Assembly (NCBI RefSeq): GCF_030936135.1
Contig: NC_082605.1
Location: forward strand, 15,086,261-15,150,260
DNA length: 64,000 nucleotides
DNA from: Gavia stellata
Taxonomy: Eukaryota > Chordata > Aves > Gaviiformes > Gaviidae
Direction: 5' to 3'
Part shown: in pieces, positions 41,701 through 56,700 of the stretch
How the letters are laid out: each line of letters starts with the position of its first letter
How positions within the stretch are numbered: position 1 is the stretch's first letter
Notes under the pieces: generated by a model
Told to the model about the DNA's origin: nothing
Database searches by the model: none
Seen by the model: only the letters and a program-made list of their open reading frames with translations
Position numbers and translations under genes: made by a program

Positions 41701-44700
41701 TTAGATTTAATACAACAGACTGGGTAAGTGTAAACTTAATAGTATTGAATCAAGGGCTGTACTTGGCAGAGGCTGAGTTTCTGTTTCCTGGAGATGAAGG
41801 TGAAACTAAAAAAAACAAAACTGAAAACAAAACCCAAAACTACTACATGCTTACCTGAATTCTCCAGAAACCTAAGAAAGGACAAAGCTAGTATTTAAAA
41901 TGTTCTTTTGAGGGTTTGCACTTTTTGCTTAGTAAGAGCATGTCAACCCCCTAGTATATGTGGTTTTTAGATTGTTAGGAAATCAATTGCAAAATTTTCT
42001 GATACGCTTGCAAGCTCTTTATGTTTCAAGTCAAAAGAGCTCAGAAGTTCTTACTTGAGCTAGTACATCTTAGCTGGTACATAATCTCTAGGCTTTTGTG
42101 TTGCAACAAAGAAATTGTTGGCTTAGGTTTTCTTTCCACATATTTATTTCCAGTGATAATTGAAGATGAAAATGATGCCTTTTCTTTTTTACAAAAGTTG
42201 TTTCTCCGGTTAAGTGTGTTACAAGCAGTCTGAGTTTTGTTGGAATGTGCACTTACATACAAATAATTCTGTAAGGCAGTGTTTATGGAGTCCTTTTCAT
42301 TTTGAAAGCCAAAGCCAAATAAATTTATATGGCAGACGCATTCCAATGGTACCTCACTCAATAGATTTGAAATGACGTGAGTAAACCCTGTCAGCTTCAT
42401 TTTGTCTCCTATGTGCTTCAATTACTAGCACTGCATAAGAAGAGAGAGTAACTGTGTAACTCCCAGGGGTGTGTTGGGCACCTTTTCATAGGCATGGTTC
42501 AGTGCTCTTGGTAGGTATCTGTACCAATGGTTTTGCAGAAAATGAAGTTGTTTTGTTGCCATTGTGTTCCTTGAATTCAATAGGAGTGGAATTACATCCA
42601 ATATATTAAGCCATTTGCAAGTGTCTCATCTTAATGCCAAATGTGGTGTTCTAACAACAGGCATTTTCAGCACTAAAGCTTTAATAAATTTTGGCTATTG
42701 AACTTGCTTCATATTGCAATATTTTATCTGTATATTCACTATTTAAAAGTGGCTTGCTTTCTAAGCCTTAAAATAGGATGCTATTTTCTTCTACAATTAT
42801 CTAGACATATTCCTTAATAAGAACTGCACATTTGTACATACAAGTTTTAGAGCACTTTAAAACAGTAAAACCACTAGCAAGTTATACATATACTTCTGAA
42901 CATTCCTTAATTCTTTTCTGAAATGATTTTCCTTTTTCATGCATTTCATGTTTAAATTGAAGTAGTGAAACAGCCAATTTTGCTACAGTACATTGTTGTC
43001 TTAAAGGCATTTGGAAATGAACAGCTGAAATAAATCCCTCTTGTAACATACTTTCAGAGTTTTTCGTTTTCCTTAAGCAATGATGAATGTTGACACTCAG
43101 CTTTTAGATTAGAAAAATATTGAAAAAGCATTTATATTTTTCCTATATTGTTCTGTGATACAAAAATGGATCCATATGTTTCTAGAACTGTAGGATTTAT
43201 TTTAAAAGCTTGTAAAGGACTTTGCACATCTGCTTTATAAGGAATTGAATCTCTACAAGGTTGCCTTCACTTTGGAAAAAAGAAAAATCATGAAGTTACT
43301 TTTAGAGGTGGCTTTAGACAGGGAACTATTAGAGTTCACGTGTTTGAGGTTTTGGAAATGCAGTTCCTCCACTGGACTTAGTATGCTTGACCACCTCCTG
43401 CTGCCCCCGCCCCCCCCAGCCTGAGCTCAAAAAAGATAGCTGTTTCATCACACCTAATTTTAAATATCCCAACCTTACGGTTTCCACTGGTGAACTTACT
43501 AAATTAGTATTGTGTTGTAGCTGCTGCAAAGATTGCAGTCAAAATATTAGTTGCTGTGTTGTACCTTAGTAAATCCATTGCCTTAGAGATCTTGCAGTGT
43601 AATTAGAATATTGTTATCAGCTACTGAGTATTTCCTGAAAAATACTGAATATTTTGCTTTTCTGGTGAAGGCCATGGTGACGCAGGGTACTGAGAAGCTG
43701 TTATTTCTCTCATCTCTCTCCAGAGCTTTTCTTGTTCAGTACGTTTCATTACATGTAAATGTGTGTCCTATTTTTTTTCTGCAGTTGTCCTACTTCATAG
43801 CTTTCACTTGTTGAATGGCTTACTCATTACTACACCAGCGATACAGTGTGTGTGGAACTGTATAATGTCCCCGGACAAACACGTGCATTGTTTAAAATGC
43901 AGGTAAACACCACTGTTGCTGCTTGTACCTCAGATGGGTTTAATGGCAGGTTGTGCAATAGCGAATAAATACTATGCCCTGTAGCGAAGAGGTCCCTGAG
44001 TCTGAGCAGCTTGCCTGATTTTGTTGCTACTTTTCACATGGGAGATTTTCTAAATAAACATTTAAAAGAGCTTCTTACTAGAAATTGTTCCAATCCAGCC
44101 TACTTAAGCAGGGATTGTATTCATGCTTAATTAGGCTTTCCTCTCTTTAATGCTTATAAAATAAAGCCCTTTCAAACTTCTAGTTGATGTGACCTGAAGG
44201 TGACCTGGATCTTTATAATGGTTGGCTTTTCAAGTCTGTTGGATTAAACAGATGTACAGCAGAAATCTGTGAAAAATAGACTGACTCTCCTGAGCCAGAA
44301 ATTTAGAGACTATTTTCTTGGGAAAACAGAATGTATTACCCAATATTGGCGAGACTCTCTACGTTTTATTATATGAATCTCTAAATTCACCACTTGTTCT
44401 TTCCTATTTTGTCTCTGCAAAAGCCTTTCTTTCTTGTTTGCTTTCAGTTTCAAAAACTAGGAAAGATGATAAACAGTAATTGCTAAACATTTGGACATGC
44501 TTTGCTGTGTAACTTTCACCTAGGAATGTTAACATAAACCTGAGCAGCTCTGAGATGCTGATGCTGATGCTTTAACAAGTACTGGAATACCGGGAATAAT
44601 CTTGGTGAATTTGGGGGGAAAACCACCTAAATGTTGTCTCTGCATGAAAATGGCTAAGTTCAGGATAACATTAATCCCAGGAAGTGATTGTGAAACTGTT

Positions 44701-47700
44701 ACTGGCAAAGGATTGGAGAAATGCGGCACGGTTGTCACTGATCCATATGGATGTTTGGAAAATACTCTTTTTCAGAAACTCTATCCAGCACTCTGTAGTG
44801 GTAGGAAGAAGATTCTAGGAAACGACAGTGTGCAGCTGGGGTCATACAGCTTTCATTACTCCCGACCTCCTCCCAGCACCAGTTTCCACTTTCTTGACTA
44901 ATTGGAGCAGCCAGGAAATGATCCCATAGGTAAAACCGCTTTGCTTGGCATCTTTAAAAATGTGTATTGAACTGCTGCTGGAGTATCAAGGTTGTGGCAG
45001 GCACTGGCTTGGCAGTATTGGTAGGAAGAGCAGCGGACGTACAAACCTTACCTGTGTGGGAGTTTGGAGGGACTCAGGGAGGTTGTCTTGGGGAATGGTT
45101 TTATGGCCTGTCTTGGTGGTGGCTCCTATGTAGTTGCTGCCAGTGAGCTTGCTGCCTGCGGGCAAAATCAGTAGCGTGAGGTTGTCTCTCTTCTGCAAGC
45201 TGGGACCTTTCTTTGCCAGCTAGCAGCTGCTAGGGCTCCTTTGAAGTTGTTTGGTGAACTGAGTCATAGGAAAGATTTTGAGCCATTCATGTAGGAGTGA
45301 AAGATGCCATGGGAATTTCTGCATGAGTGTAGCTAACCTAGACCTCACTGAGCCTGGTTGTTGATCCCTAAAATTGTTGGCAGGAGTGAACTCTGGTAGT
45401 TACTAGCTGTTTCTGAAGCCTTTTCCATCATATTTGCCTGTGTTAGATGATGCAGCTAAACAGAAATGATTCTGAGTGTGCCTATTTGTTTTCCTTACAC
45501 TTTCATTTATTTCCTATGAGCACAGTCTCAGTCGTGCTATCAAATCAGACTGTCTCAGAAGAAAATTGTCATAATTCAGATTTTTTCCTAAATAAAACAG
45601 AATTTGGCAGCGTAATAAAGGCTTTTGTGCATTTAGGCTTTTTCCTTGCAGAGTTGAAAGCTCTTCTTTGGTCCTATGGGAAGCATATATCAGTGGTGCT
45701 AATTATAATCCCAAGACAAGCTTGTTGCTGTGTGGAGGCAATAGGAAGTATCAACTTCTCACTGAAACTCGGCATACTGATTATGTGTAGCCATGGCAGA
45801 TACTGGGAATGGGATTGTATTTCTTATCATGGCTATTCTACTATGGCTATTCTTTGACTTTCAATCTTGTTACCAACTTTGGGAAAAAACCTAGAAGACT
45901 ATTTAGGCTTTTTCATTAGTTGTATTGACAAGGTAGTGCTGAGGCGGCCAATTCTTTGTTACGGTCAGAGCTGATGGAGAGAGTGTGGTCGGGACTTACC
46001 TTTTCCATACAGGCAGAACTAATGACCACGTCTGGAGCGTGATGCGCTCTTGTTTCGGGTTGCAAGCCCCGTGACATAAAGAGGAGGCTCGATTAGTGCT
46101 TTAGGGTGCCAACGCAGAACTAGATGGGAAAAATCCTCGAGTCTGCATGGAGAAGATAGTTGTGGCCCTAATCTGGTTTTGTAATACAATCTTACTGTGA
46201 GAATGAGCTCTGAGCCCTGAGTTGTTTATCACTAGGCTCTCCAGAAGAGACGACTGTCGTATTGATCGGAGTGGTTGTATGCAAAAAGATGCTTTGATGG
46301 TAGTCTAATAAATTTGTGTGTTCTGCCTGCCTAAGAGCATTTTCTTGGGGTACAATAGAAAAGGTTAATCGCTAGATAAAGAGTAAGTACTACAAGGGAT
46401 TGAGCAATAACTCTGCTTCTTTCAAAATTCTAGAAAAGATGAATGACTGAACATGGTGAATCATCACCGACATGGTTTTTCAGAGAAACAGCCAACGTTC
46501 CTTTGAGACTTGCTGAATAAGCAGTTGCTGCAATATTTTGGCTGTGCGTGAAGTAGCGTTTTCCTACTTCCCAAAATGCAGCAAGGATCACGAATCAGGA
46601 AAAGCCCCATGTTAGTGGTGAATCTGGGTTTCCAGGTGTCTGTTTAATCAGTTTCTGTCACACAGTTTCCAAACATAATTACACGGGTTGAATTGCAATC
46701 AGCTCTGTGGATTTTTGTTACTATTTATGAGGATTTGGGCTTCTTACTTTGCAGGACAATACCTTAATTGTAATTTCAAACGGGTAAGAGAAGAGAATAT
46801 GGAGAGAGCGTGTCAGGCTGACTTTCTGAAAAGAGACACTTTAATTCCAGTATGATCATTACGTGTTTTAATTTGTGATATCTTGGATTTCTGTCATTTC
46901 CAACTAAGCTGCTAGGACATGAAATGTTTTAAATCCCTCTGGTTTTCATGTTTGCTAGTCTTGAATTTGTTCTCAAGGCTAGGTGGTTCAAAATTGCTAC
47001 AGATATTTGACAGCTGTTGATGATAAAGGATATTTTAAGTGAATTTTAGAAAATGGAATAGCATTTTTGCCTGAGCAGCATTGTGCTTTGGAAGGAAACT
47101 TCTGTAGATAACTTCTGGATTAGTTAAGGTTGAACACACAAGGTAATGCCATCTGATAAGTGTTGCCTTTGCCTCTTGTCTGGAATAGTCATAATTCTTG
47201 GTTTACACTACTTACTTTTCATGGTTGTAAATGTTAAATGGGAAATTAATTCTGTGGAGGGATTCTCTGATGTGCTCCACTTTGTTTGCTTGTATCCAAT
47301 AATATATTTATGTTCGTCAGTGTACAAGCTTTTAATTTAATTTGAAAGAGGAGAATTAGTTCTGTGTGGTTTTGAAGGCAACTTCCAAAACCAGAAGACG
47401 CTTCACAGTACCTGAAAGAAGTTACTAATAAATGCCTGTAGTGGATTTTTAACTGTGAAGCTGAATTCATGATACTTCATGGATCAAACACTTGATTAAT
47501 TGAATTATCTAGTTGGTATGCAGGTACATGCCAGATAGAGTTATTGTTACCGAATGGACATGTTTGGTATATAAACTCAAGATGCTGGAAATGCCTTTTT
47601 TTTTATTCGTTGTTATTTCATTATTGTCTATTCATGATAATTTGGAATGCAGCATTAATTTTAATATCTGAAAAAATGGTGCATAATGCTCTGATCTGTC

Positions 47701-50700
47701 CTTTTTGTTTGTGTGAGACTCCTATTGATGTAAGCAGTTCAGCAAAATTAGGTGGCATTTGAAATTGAAAAATTATTCAGCGCTTTGCATAAAATACATT
47801 TGAAAGTTTGTACCAGGGTGAATGAAGTTAGCTGAATAACAAATGTTTTATCATGTGTTGCTTGCTGCACTGCAGGCAATAACTGGGTGGGCACTCACGT
47901 GTCGCTTGGCACAAATGCAAAGAGCTTTTTGCGTGTTTCAGCTTAGAAATACTGTGAGCCATGGCTTGAATTTGTATTTGTTTTGAATTTCTAGTTCTCA
48001 CTTTGAATTTTGTAGCTGCACGTGTGCAGTGCAACTGAGCGTGTTCGTGAGGAAGCCTGGGGGATTTAGTGGTACTTTGAGCACCGGTGATGAGTCCCAC
48101 CACCCCTGGCCAAGCATAGCAGAGAAGATGAATGTGCTTAAAAGGCATTGGGGACATAGGCCTCTCCTACATCAGACTGATACAGTTGGAAGGAAAGTGT
48201 AAAGCATAGGCACCTGTGTGGCTTCTTCCCCCTCTTCTGTCTCTGGGTACTCTCCAGCTCTCTTCAGTGTTGAGAGTTGCATTTTCTCAGGCAGCACCTT
48301 ACTTTTTGGCTTTCCATTTTCATGTTTTTCAATGTAAATTATTTGGCCATGGGCTTATCTGTGCAATAAGACTTTAAAAAGAGCTGCATTTATAGAGCTT
48401 TGTGTATGCAAATGGTAGAGGAAGTATCTGTTACTACACTTAGCCCAGATTAATTTTATTTCCTTGCTAATTAAACAATATCTAAAATGGAGATTATAGG
48501 CTTTCTAGGAAAAGGACTTGCCTCGTTTATGATCTTTGAAATGTCAAAAGTGTTTTTAGAGCTGTTTTCAAACTTAAACAGAGTAGGGATAAACAAAATC
48601 ACAGCTTCCTTGAAGTATGTCTGAGTAGGTGTACAAAATACTTGGTGTCTATTCTTGAGATAATTAGATAGATCTCAAATAATGATATTGCTGTATTGAC
48701 CAGGTATTAGTCTCCAAAAGGTACAGTGGAGCTTGAAATGAACAGACTGAAAAGAATTGTGCTTTATGAATGTAATTGTGGTGGGAGAATTATTAATTCT
48801 TAAAATTTAAAAGTGGTTCACTGAGGTTTAGATAGATCTGCATAGTTAATATATAAATAATTAACATTAAGCATGCATTACAAATGAAGAATTATCATCA
48901 TGCGAAACTGATACGTTCTAGTTACTCAGGCATACCCCAAAGCTTTTGTGGTACCATTTCTTGTACAAAAATAATTAGAAGTTGGGCAGCCATAGGTATT
49001 TACTGGCGTTTTATTCTGTTATGATGGCAGCAGTAATTTCTGGGGGCTACTTGTTAGATACTGGAGGTGAGGTGAGGGGAGGTTTCTTCAGCTGTTGTCG
49101 GTAGAGTTGTGTGGTGAGTATACTCTTACCATCTTTTTCTTTCACTAAATGAATCTGTTCAAGTGCTTCACAGGTCTGCAAGCTCTTGGACCTCTCTTCA
49201 TCTTCTACTCTGTGAAGCAGAGAGAGACAGCTGCCAGTGATGGGTCTGAGTAAACCCAGCTCTGACTTTCACCTAAGCACTTAAAATCTGGATCTGAATT
49301 TTCTGTTTCTGAATGTTTCCTAATTGGGTAGTGGTCATATTTGGAGAAGTACGTAATAACTTTCTTCAGCTCATTAGTTCTCATTTCTAATAACTTTTTC
49401 CTTTTATTAGGAATACATAATCCGTGTTCAGAGAGGAGTTTCAGCAGAAAACAGTTGGCAGGTAATTTTTTAAACTGTGGTTCATGTAAGTAGGATGCCC
49501 TTTTAGGAAGAATTTGAAAATTGTCTCTTCCTAGCTTTTTAAATTTGAACTGGAGAGGGAAATGTTGGTTTGGAATTGAGAACAGGAAGTGCTGGAATAC
49601 TTTTGGTCAAAAACTAAGAGAAAAACAGTATTGCTGCCAGCTACAGAAGGCATGTTGTCTGCTGCTATTGTGAATATTCCAGGAAAAATGCCTGTCATTT
49701 GTTATTGCTCTGTGTTGGTACGACCATTATTTTTAAATCTCAAATGCCAGTTTGTCTTCCTTAGTGCTAAAATCACAGCCTTGCTGTGACCAGCGAAACC
49801 TGGAAGTAGTAATGAAGATGGCTATGAAAAGTTGCATCTAATATAGCAACAATGCTTTGTTTGCAGACAACTTTGCTTGCAAATATTTTTAAGTTGTGTT
49901 AAGATAATGTTTAGAAATGCATTTTCATTCTGGTTGAGATGTGATTCAAAACTCTTCTTTGCTCTCTGGCAAAGTGACATAAATCCAGCAGTTATGCATT
50001 TCTATAAAAATGGTTAAAAGAAGATGATTATAGATGGGAATTCCTTTTCTCTGATGGGATTTTGAAGAGTAACATGCTAATGGGAAAAGTAATATGTTTC
50101 CTGAACTTTGTCTTTATATTTTGCAGATTGTGAGGCGATACAGTGACTTTGACTTGCTTAATAATAGCTTGCAGGTAACTTTCACCCTTGATACATAAAT
50201 ATAAAAAGTCATTTAGAAGGATCTATTTAAAATGGCTTGTGATATTTTTATATATTGCAGTGAAGAAAAAATACAAATTCACATAGCTGTAAAGAGAAAC
50301 TGTGACCTCAAATGTAACTTGAATGTATACTTTTTTCACTCTTACGTTTTCTCTTGTAAAATTTTAATTTTAGCATCAACAGGACCAATTTATAGATAAA
50401 TGGAGGAAATTGGCAGATACTGAATCTTTCCCTTCAGTACTGTGACTTGTTCCGGTTTTATGTGTTATTATTTGTTCCTCCTTTGATTCGAAGAAAGCCA
50501 AGGGACATGCCAACCTTGTAAATTCAGCATTGAAGTGCTATGTGTCTCATTATTTATATTCGTCTAAAAGCACTACCAGATGCTGCTTATCATGTGATGG
50601 TTTTCTGTATCACTGGGAAGTGTTCCTTAGTTAAACACTGGACTTACTGTGTGTTCTCTTTTGCTTTTTAGGACAATTATTTCTTTTTAGTTTGTGTGGG

Positions 50701-53700
50701 AAAAAGCAGGTTATATGAGTGCGTTTGGGAAAAGGGGGGAAGCAGCAGTGACTAGCATCTACAGGAGTGAAACTTCTTAGTCGAGATTTCCATAGTACTA
50801 TGCAAGCAAGATAAAAAGTGAATGCTCCTGCGATTTGAGGATAGGTTTTCGTGACTTTGAAATTTTTTTCTCCTGTTACACGTTGTGCGAATTCAAGAGC
50901 TTAATACTGCTTCCACTTCCTCTCTCTCCTCCCCACCCTCCATGAAATCAGCTATCTGCTTGATGAACGTCCGTGAGCAAAAACGTGTAAGGCTGTTGAA
51001 TTGTGCACTCTGATAGTCTGCTATAACTGATTCCTATGCTAGAAGGTGGATGGGGGAGCAAATTAGTCATAATTCAACAGATGCAACATGGTTGCATTAT
51101 GGAATTATTTTATTGGATGTGCAGTAGCACATAGAACTCTTATCATGACCTAGAAACCTCTTGTGTGATGTGCTTAATAAATGCAATACAAAGATGTTTC
51201 CTGCTCCGAAGAAATCCAAGATTTAAGATTAGATAAGCACCCATGGGAACACAAGGAAATGAGATGGTACTAGTCTGTCAGAGTACATAGTGGTCACTAT
51301 AGTCTTAACCATAGTCAAGTTTTGATAGAGATCACAGAGGGAGAATTTTGAGAAAGTTTTAAAAAGAAGAAGGAGTTCACTTTCACAGCTACCTATAACA
51401 AGCTCCTCTTAACCATGGGGAATAGAATGTGTTAAGGCATGAAAATGCTTTGTTGTCTTCTCATTTAACTTTCAAATGAGGCAACTTTAATAGGAAAGGC
51501 AATGGACCTTTAAGACTTAAAATTTAGAAATGACAGGTACTGAAAGCTTAGGCCTAGGTGGTAGGTCTAGAAAGTGAAGGTAAATAGGTTATGTATGATG
51601 TAGTACAGAAAGAAAAGGCCTTTGTATTTGAGACAAACGTGAATGATAAAAGTGGAGGGTTCAGGAAATTATTTGACAGCAGCTTGCAGAGTGGGACAAG
51701 GAGGAATTTGAAACGAGAGATTTTGCACCTATAAGCTACGAAGGTCTGGGACAAAAATGTCAGCTCCTTGGATGGCTAGAAAAGATCAAACAGAATCATC
51801 AAGACATACCTCTAACTTGGATAGGAGGGTATGCAGAGGGCGGCTAAATTAACAGGCCGTGTTCATTAGCACTTGGTCTCCTTCAGTGAAAACCTCAGCT
51901 CACCCTTTGATGTTCAAACTCCTGTTTCTGCTTTCTGCAGTCTGGAAGGGCAAAGATATATCTCTGCTTGGAGACAGCCTTTTCTGGCTAGTACAGAGAG
52001 TCACCCTAAGAGGTGTAATTCTTTATTATGTGCCCAGCAGAGGGGCAGGAAGAGGGTTTTGCCTTTAGCAAAGATGCACAACTCTGCTTTTGACAAACAC
52101 CACTGCTCCTCCAGCCTAGTTCCATATGCCAGGGCTGGAGAGACAGCAGACAGTAGCTGGCAAGAAGCATGTTAAAATTGCTCTTTTCTCCCACTGGTTT
52201 GGAGTTTTTTATAAATTGCTCTTTGTGATGCTGGAGCTGAAGCTTTCTGATATATTAAGACATGCAACACTCCTCTGTTCTTTCCATCCAGAACTCTAAG
52301 CAACAATATTTCATCACAATATTCAGGCCCTATGACTTGTTTTTAAACTCTTTAAGCTCTCATCCTGTCTATATTGAAATTAGAGTAAACAAACAAAGAA
52401 ACCTCCAAGCAAAACAAAACATCCACCCCTCCAACAGTGTAAAGCAATGAACAATAAGAAAATGCCAAAACCCAATCTCCTTCCTTCAAAACTAAAATGT
52501 TCCTGGAAAAACTGCTGGAGCTTCTTTTGGGTGTAAAGCCCCAAGTTCTTCTAGTTCTGGTGGCATACTTGACCTCTCTGTAGGTTTGGGTGGTTGTGTT
52601 TGAACACACAACTGCAGTTGAGTTGGAATGCCACTTTTCTGCTGTTAATCTGGTGCTACCTATGCAATAATAGTAAGGAATGAGAATTTCCAAACTGTCT
52701 AGACTAGGGGATGCAGTTCTACCAAACACCTTGGAAATAATGAGAGGTGTATACCTGTGACCCTGATCTACCTCAGAAAGTTTCAAGCCAGATTCCCTGA
52801 ACTCTCAGCTGTGTACTGGATTGAAAAGCTCCTTCCAGACCATCCTGCGTTTCTTCCTCTTTGCTTATTTGACAGAGATGTGTGGAGATCATTGGCTGCT
52901 CTTCTGTTTGGTTAAGTGAACTACTGGTACAGTATTTGCAGCCAGATGCCTGGCTTTTGTGAAGCATTTTATTGCAGCTTTTGAACAGACATTCCTGAGC
53001 AGGCTGTGGTTTGAAGATAAGAATGTTGATTCCCAGGTTCTTCTGTGGCAAAGCCCATCCTGGCTCCCGTGTTGATCTGGAGCCACTTAGAAGTACAACT
53101 CGCGTTTGAAAGCATGCGAGGCCTTTGCAAGGTCAGGACCGCAGTGAGGTGTTCTTCTGTGGTAGACAGTGTTCTCGCTGTGCTGTGTGTTTTGGCAGAT
53201 AGCTACAAAAACTTGGGGGTGAATGTTACTTTCCGCTGAAAAATAGCGGATGTGTGGTTTATTGAAATAATTTTTAGAACAAATAACAGTGGGTTTGAAA
53301 ACATCTGAACTGGAATCCTTTTCTCTCTGATGGTAGCTAGCTGTCAGGTCAAGAAGGTAAAGGTGATTATGATTTGACATGCTTTTCCAGTGAGCAATAC
53401 CAGAAATTGATGTAGTTTTTGCTTAGAAACTTGTTTTTGAATTGAAGTAAGAGTGGTCTGCCAAATCAGAGTTTTGTATGCTTCTGGTATTACAGCCAGT
53501 AATTCACCAAATTAGTTTTAAGTGGTGTATTGTTGCTTTTGGGTTTATTCCTGGATATATTTTTTTCTCCCTTGACTGTAAAAGAGCATTAAAAATGCTT
53601 AGCGGATAGGATGATTTTTATGAACACCTTTTGTAATTCAGGCGTAGTTATAGCTCTTTTTCAGCCCATGATTTGCAGTCAGAAACAGGAGAAGTAGAAG

Positions 53701-56700
53701 TGCTAACATTAGGGGGGGACAACTCCTGTGTTCAAAAGGAGGGGAAAAAAAGGGAATGCTACTTCTGCCCCAGTTTGTTGAATTAGTCCTTTACTTTTTC
53801 CACTAGTTAAAATGAAACTTGTTCAAACACCAAAAGTCCTGGTCTTCTCCCTGGTGAACTGTTTGCTTTAGAAATGAGGTTATTGCACCTGGTGTAATTG
53901 ATTTCTGCAGTACATATTTCCTAAAGGTAACTCCCACAGACATTCACCATACCCAAGGCAGGTGCTTTGATCTGCAGGACAACAATGTGTTAACAATATG
54001 AAAAATTTATTCTGGCAATTCACATGGTGTAATTGAATGTAAACACTGTGTGCAACCTAATTTTGTTTTCTAAAGATGATCTCTTTGATCTGACTTCATA
54101 AGGCGTTGAATTTCTGTACATTTTTTCAATGTCCTATTTCGAAGTATTTCTCTGACTTTATCTCAAGTTTTGGATCACTTATGTCAACATGAAACAACTA
54201 CTGCACACCCACTGGTGGATTGCAGCTATTTCTGGGCTGAAAAATATATAGCTGTTTAAAAACTGTACAGCAACAATTCAGAAGAGAAAATGGAAAAGTT
54301 GCACCATATTTGAAATTACAGATTGAAAATACTGACAGTAAGGGCTTTCCTTTGCCTCTACTGCCTTTATAGGTAATTTAAAATTACTAATCTGCACTTC
54401 ATGAAATAAGAAAGCATAAATCTTATCTGGAGAAAATGGTAAAGTGTGAATTGGTTCTGTGCTGTGGCAGAGGTACATCATAGAAAGGATTTGGCTGAAA
54501 ATTGTAGCCATTTGGTATCAGAAAGTTTTGTGTAGTGATCTTAAATGCATGACTCGCTACCAAAAATGTATCTCCTTGCGTTTTCAGTGTCGTTCCACTT
54601 ACTAATCTCTTCACAGTGGGATGTGAGCTGCTGTCTGACTAGCTCACCCTGATAACAGTACCTACAAAAACATAAAAGCTTGTGTATACATAGAACAAAA
54701 AGAGTTAGCCAGTAGTCAGCTTGCTGCTGTAAGTCTTTTACTTTCTGGGTTGTTAGCTTATATCCCTGAGGCATTTTGAGAGCAAGGTTAGTAATTTTTC
54801 CTCTCTTTTTAAGATCTCAACTCTAAGTCTACCTCTCCCTCCAAAAAAATTGATTGGAAATATGGAGCGTGAATTCATAGCTGAAAGACAGAAGGGACTC
54901 CAGGCCTATCTCGATGTAATTACTACCCATCACATACTGTCTAACTGTGAACTGGTAAAAAAATTCTTGGACCCAAACAGCTATTCTGTAAACTACACTG
55001 GTAAGTGAGGAATTGCAAAACTTCATTACAGTTTCATGTTAGCATGTGTGTGTATCTTCTGTTAATGCTGGCAGGGATTTACACTGAAGCATGGGGGACG
55101 GAGGGGACAACAACCTTCAAAATTACTATACTGTGCATGTGATTATGATAATGTTTCTCCAGCTCTATGCATGAATCATGCTGCGATTGTCAAATCCAAA
55201 TACTTGAATTATTTTACAGAGCAGTGGCGAGGGTCAAGATCTATTTAAGCGGAACTTGGGGGAGGGGGGTTGGTGAGAGTGGCATCTACTTTTTCACAGT
55301 TCGTGATAAATGGGGAGTGCTGGTGTTTCGAAATTATTTGTTTACCAGAGTGTAAGGTGGAGTTAAGTTTGTCAGCTCTGCATGCTGTTAAAACAGACGG
55401 TCTTCTGAACACTGAATCTTGCATTTGTCATGGTTCTGAGGTTTTTCAGATCAACAGGAACAATTGTGGTCATCTTGTCTAGCTTCCACTCTCACTTTGG
55501 ATTGTGAGACTTCCTAGAACTAATTGTTTGAGCTAGTTTGAGTACTTTTTCAAGGCTTGAAAAAGTCCCCTCAAGTACTGGAAAATCACTGCATCCCTTA
55601 AAATGATACCCCAGTGATCGGTTCTCTTCATTATTAAATGTTTCTTCTTTGAATTTGTCTGACTTCAGCTTCAGCTGTTGGAAATTGTTAAATAGTTGTC
55701 TTGCAGATTGAAAAAAACTTCCTCTTAGTGATGAAACCCACTCCGCAGATTTAGTTCATGGGCAAACTGACTCTCTGCAAAATGCAAAGCTTGTTTTCAT
55801 AAAAGCAGAGCCTACTGAAGCAGAACTTACTGCTTCCTTTTCACTTGTCTTTTTGCTCTCCCTTTATGTAACATTCTTGTGTCTTCAGCTTCAAAGTGCA
55901 AAGAACATTTCCCGGATGTTTATGATAAGCTGTGGAGGAGTTGTAAATTATTAGTAACTCTTTGAGGATGCAGTTTGTCTGGCTAATGCTGAGCAAGCAA
56001 TTTAAATCCTCAAGGAGACGCTGTGACTTCTGTGTTAATTTTGAGCGCTTTCATCAAGATTGTTTTTTCAGCGAGTGGCTGGGAAGTTAGTAGCAATCAA
56101 GACGTTGCTGATGGTCTTTGGAGACACCATCAGTTTGTAATTTCTTAAATACTGGAGCAGTGAGCTGATACTTATTGCACTGCTCTCTCTCTTTTTCCTA
56201 GCCTATTTTTGGAGAGAGAACATAGAGTGCAGAAAGATCAGTGCATCCTTACCTTTTTGCTGTGTTTCTATGCCAAGATAAGCTATGTTAGAGAAAACTC
56301 CTTGTTGGCATGATTCCCTTTCTCCCCCTGCTGTCACCACTTCTCACTGAGATTTCCCCTCAAATTGCTTCATGAATAAACCAGTTGTGTTCCTAGCTGT
56401 GGGAGAATTCAGTAACCAGAAGGGTGACACCCCCCTCCCCCCCCAAAAATGTGTGTTGGATTATGATAGCTAGCAAAGTATCTTTGCCTGCACAGAAAAG
56501 GACAGAATAACACATAGTGAAACAAAACTGATTAATTTACATGTAGTAATGGCAATGCAGATGTACATTAAAGAGATGTAAAAGTTAGCACTTTTACAGG
56601 TATAGCAGAAACATTTAGTGATCTAATGCAGTGTTGGAAATCTTCACTGTGAACACTGGATTTGGACTTGGAAATGTAGATCTAGAACAGACAGAATGCA

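Larger units (their letters stand above)
38754..49410 (+). other. PXK intron 1
   Basis: 10.7 kb. The first 650 bp belong to the CpG island and are very G-rich (38861-38962). It also holds an A-rich tract (41808-41841), a C-run (43405-43417) and a CpG-elevated unidentified segment at about 45930-46330. No gene was recognised on either strand. Confidence 0.85.

Noticed and set aside
52352-52786. 144-codon minus-strand ORF in PXK intron 3
   Set aside because: No domain or repeat-protein similarity that I recognise; chance intronic ORF.
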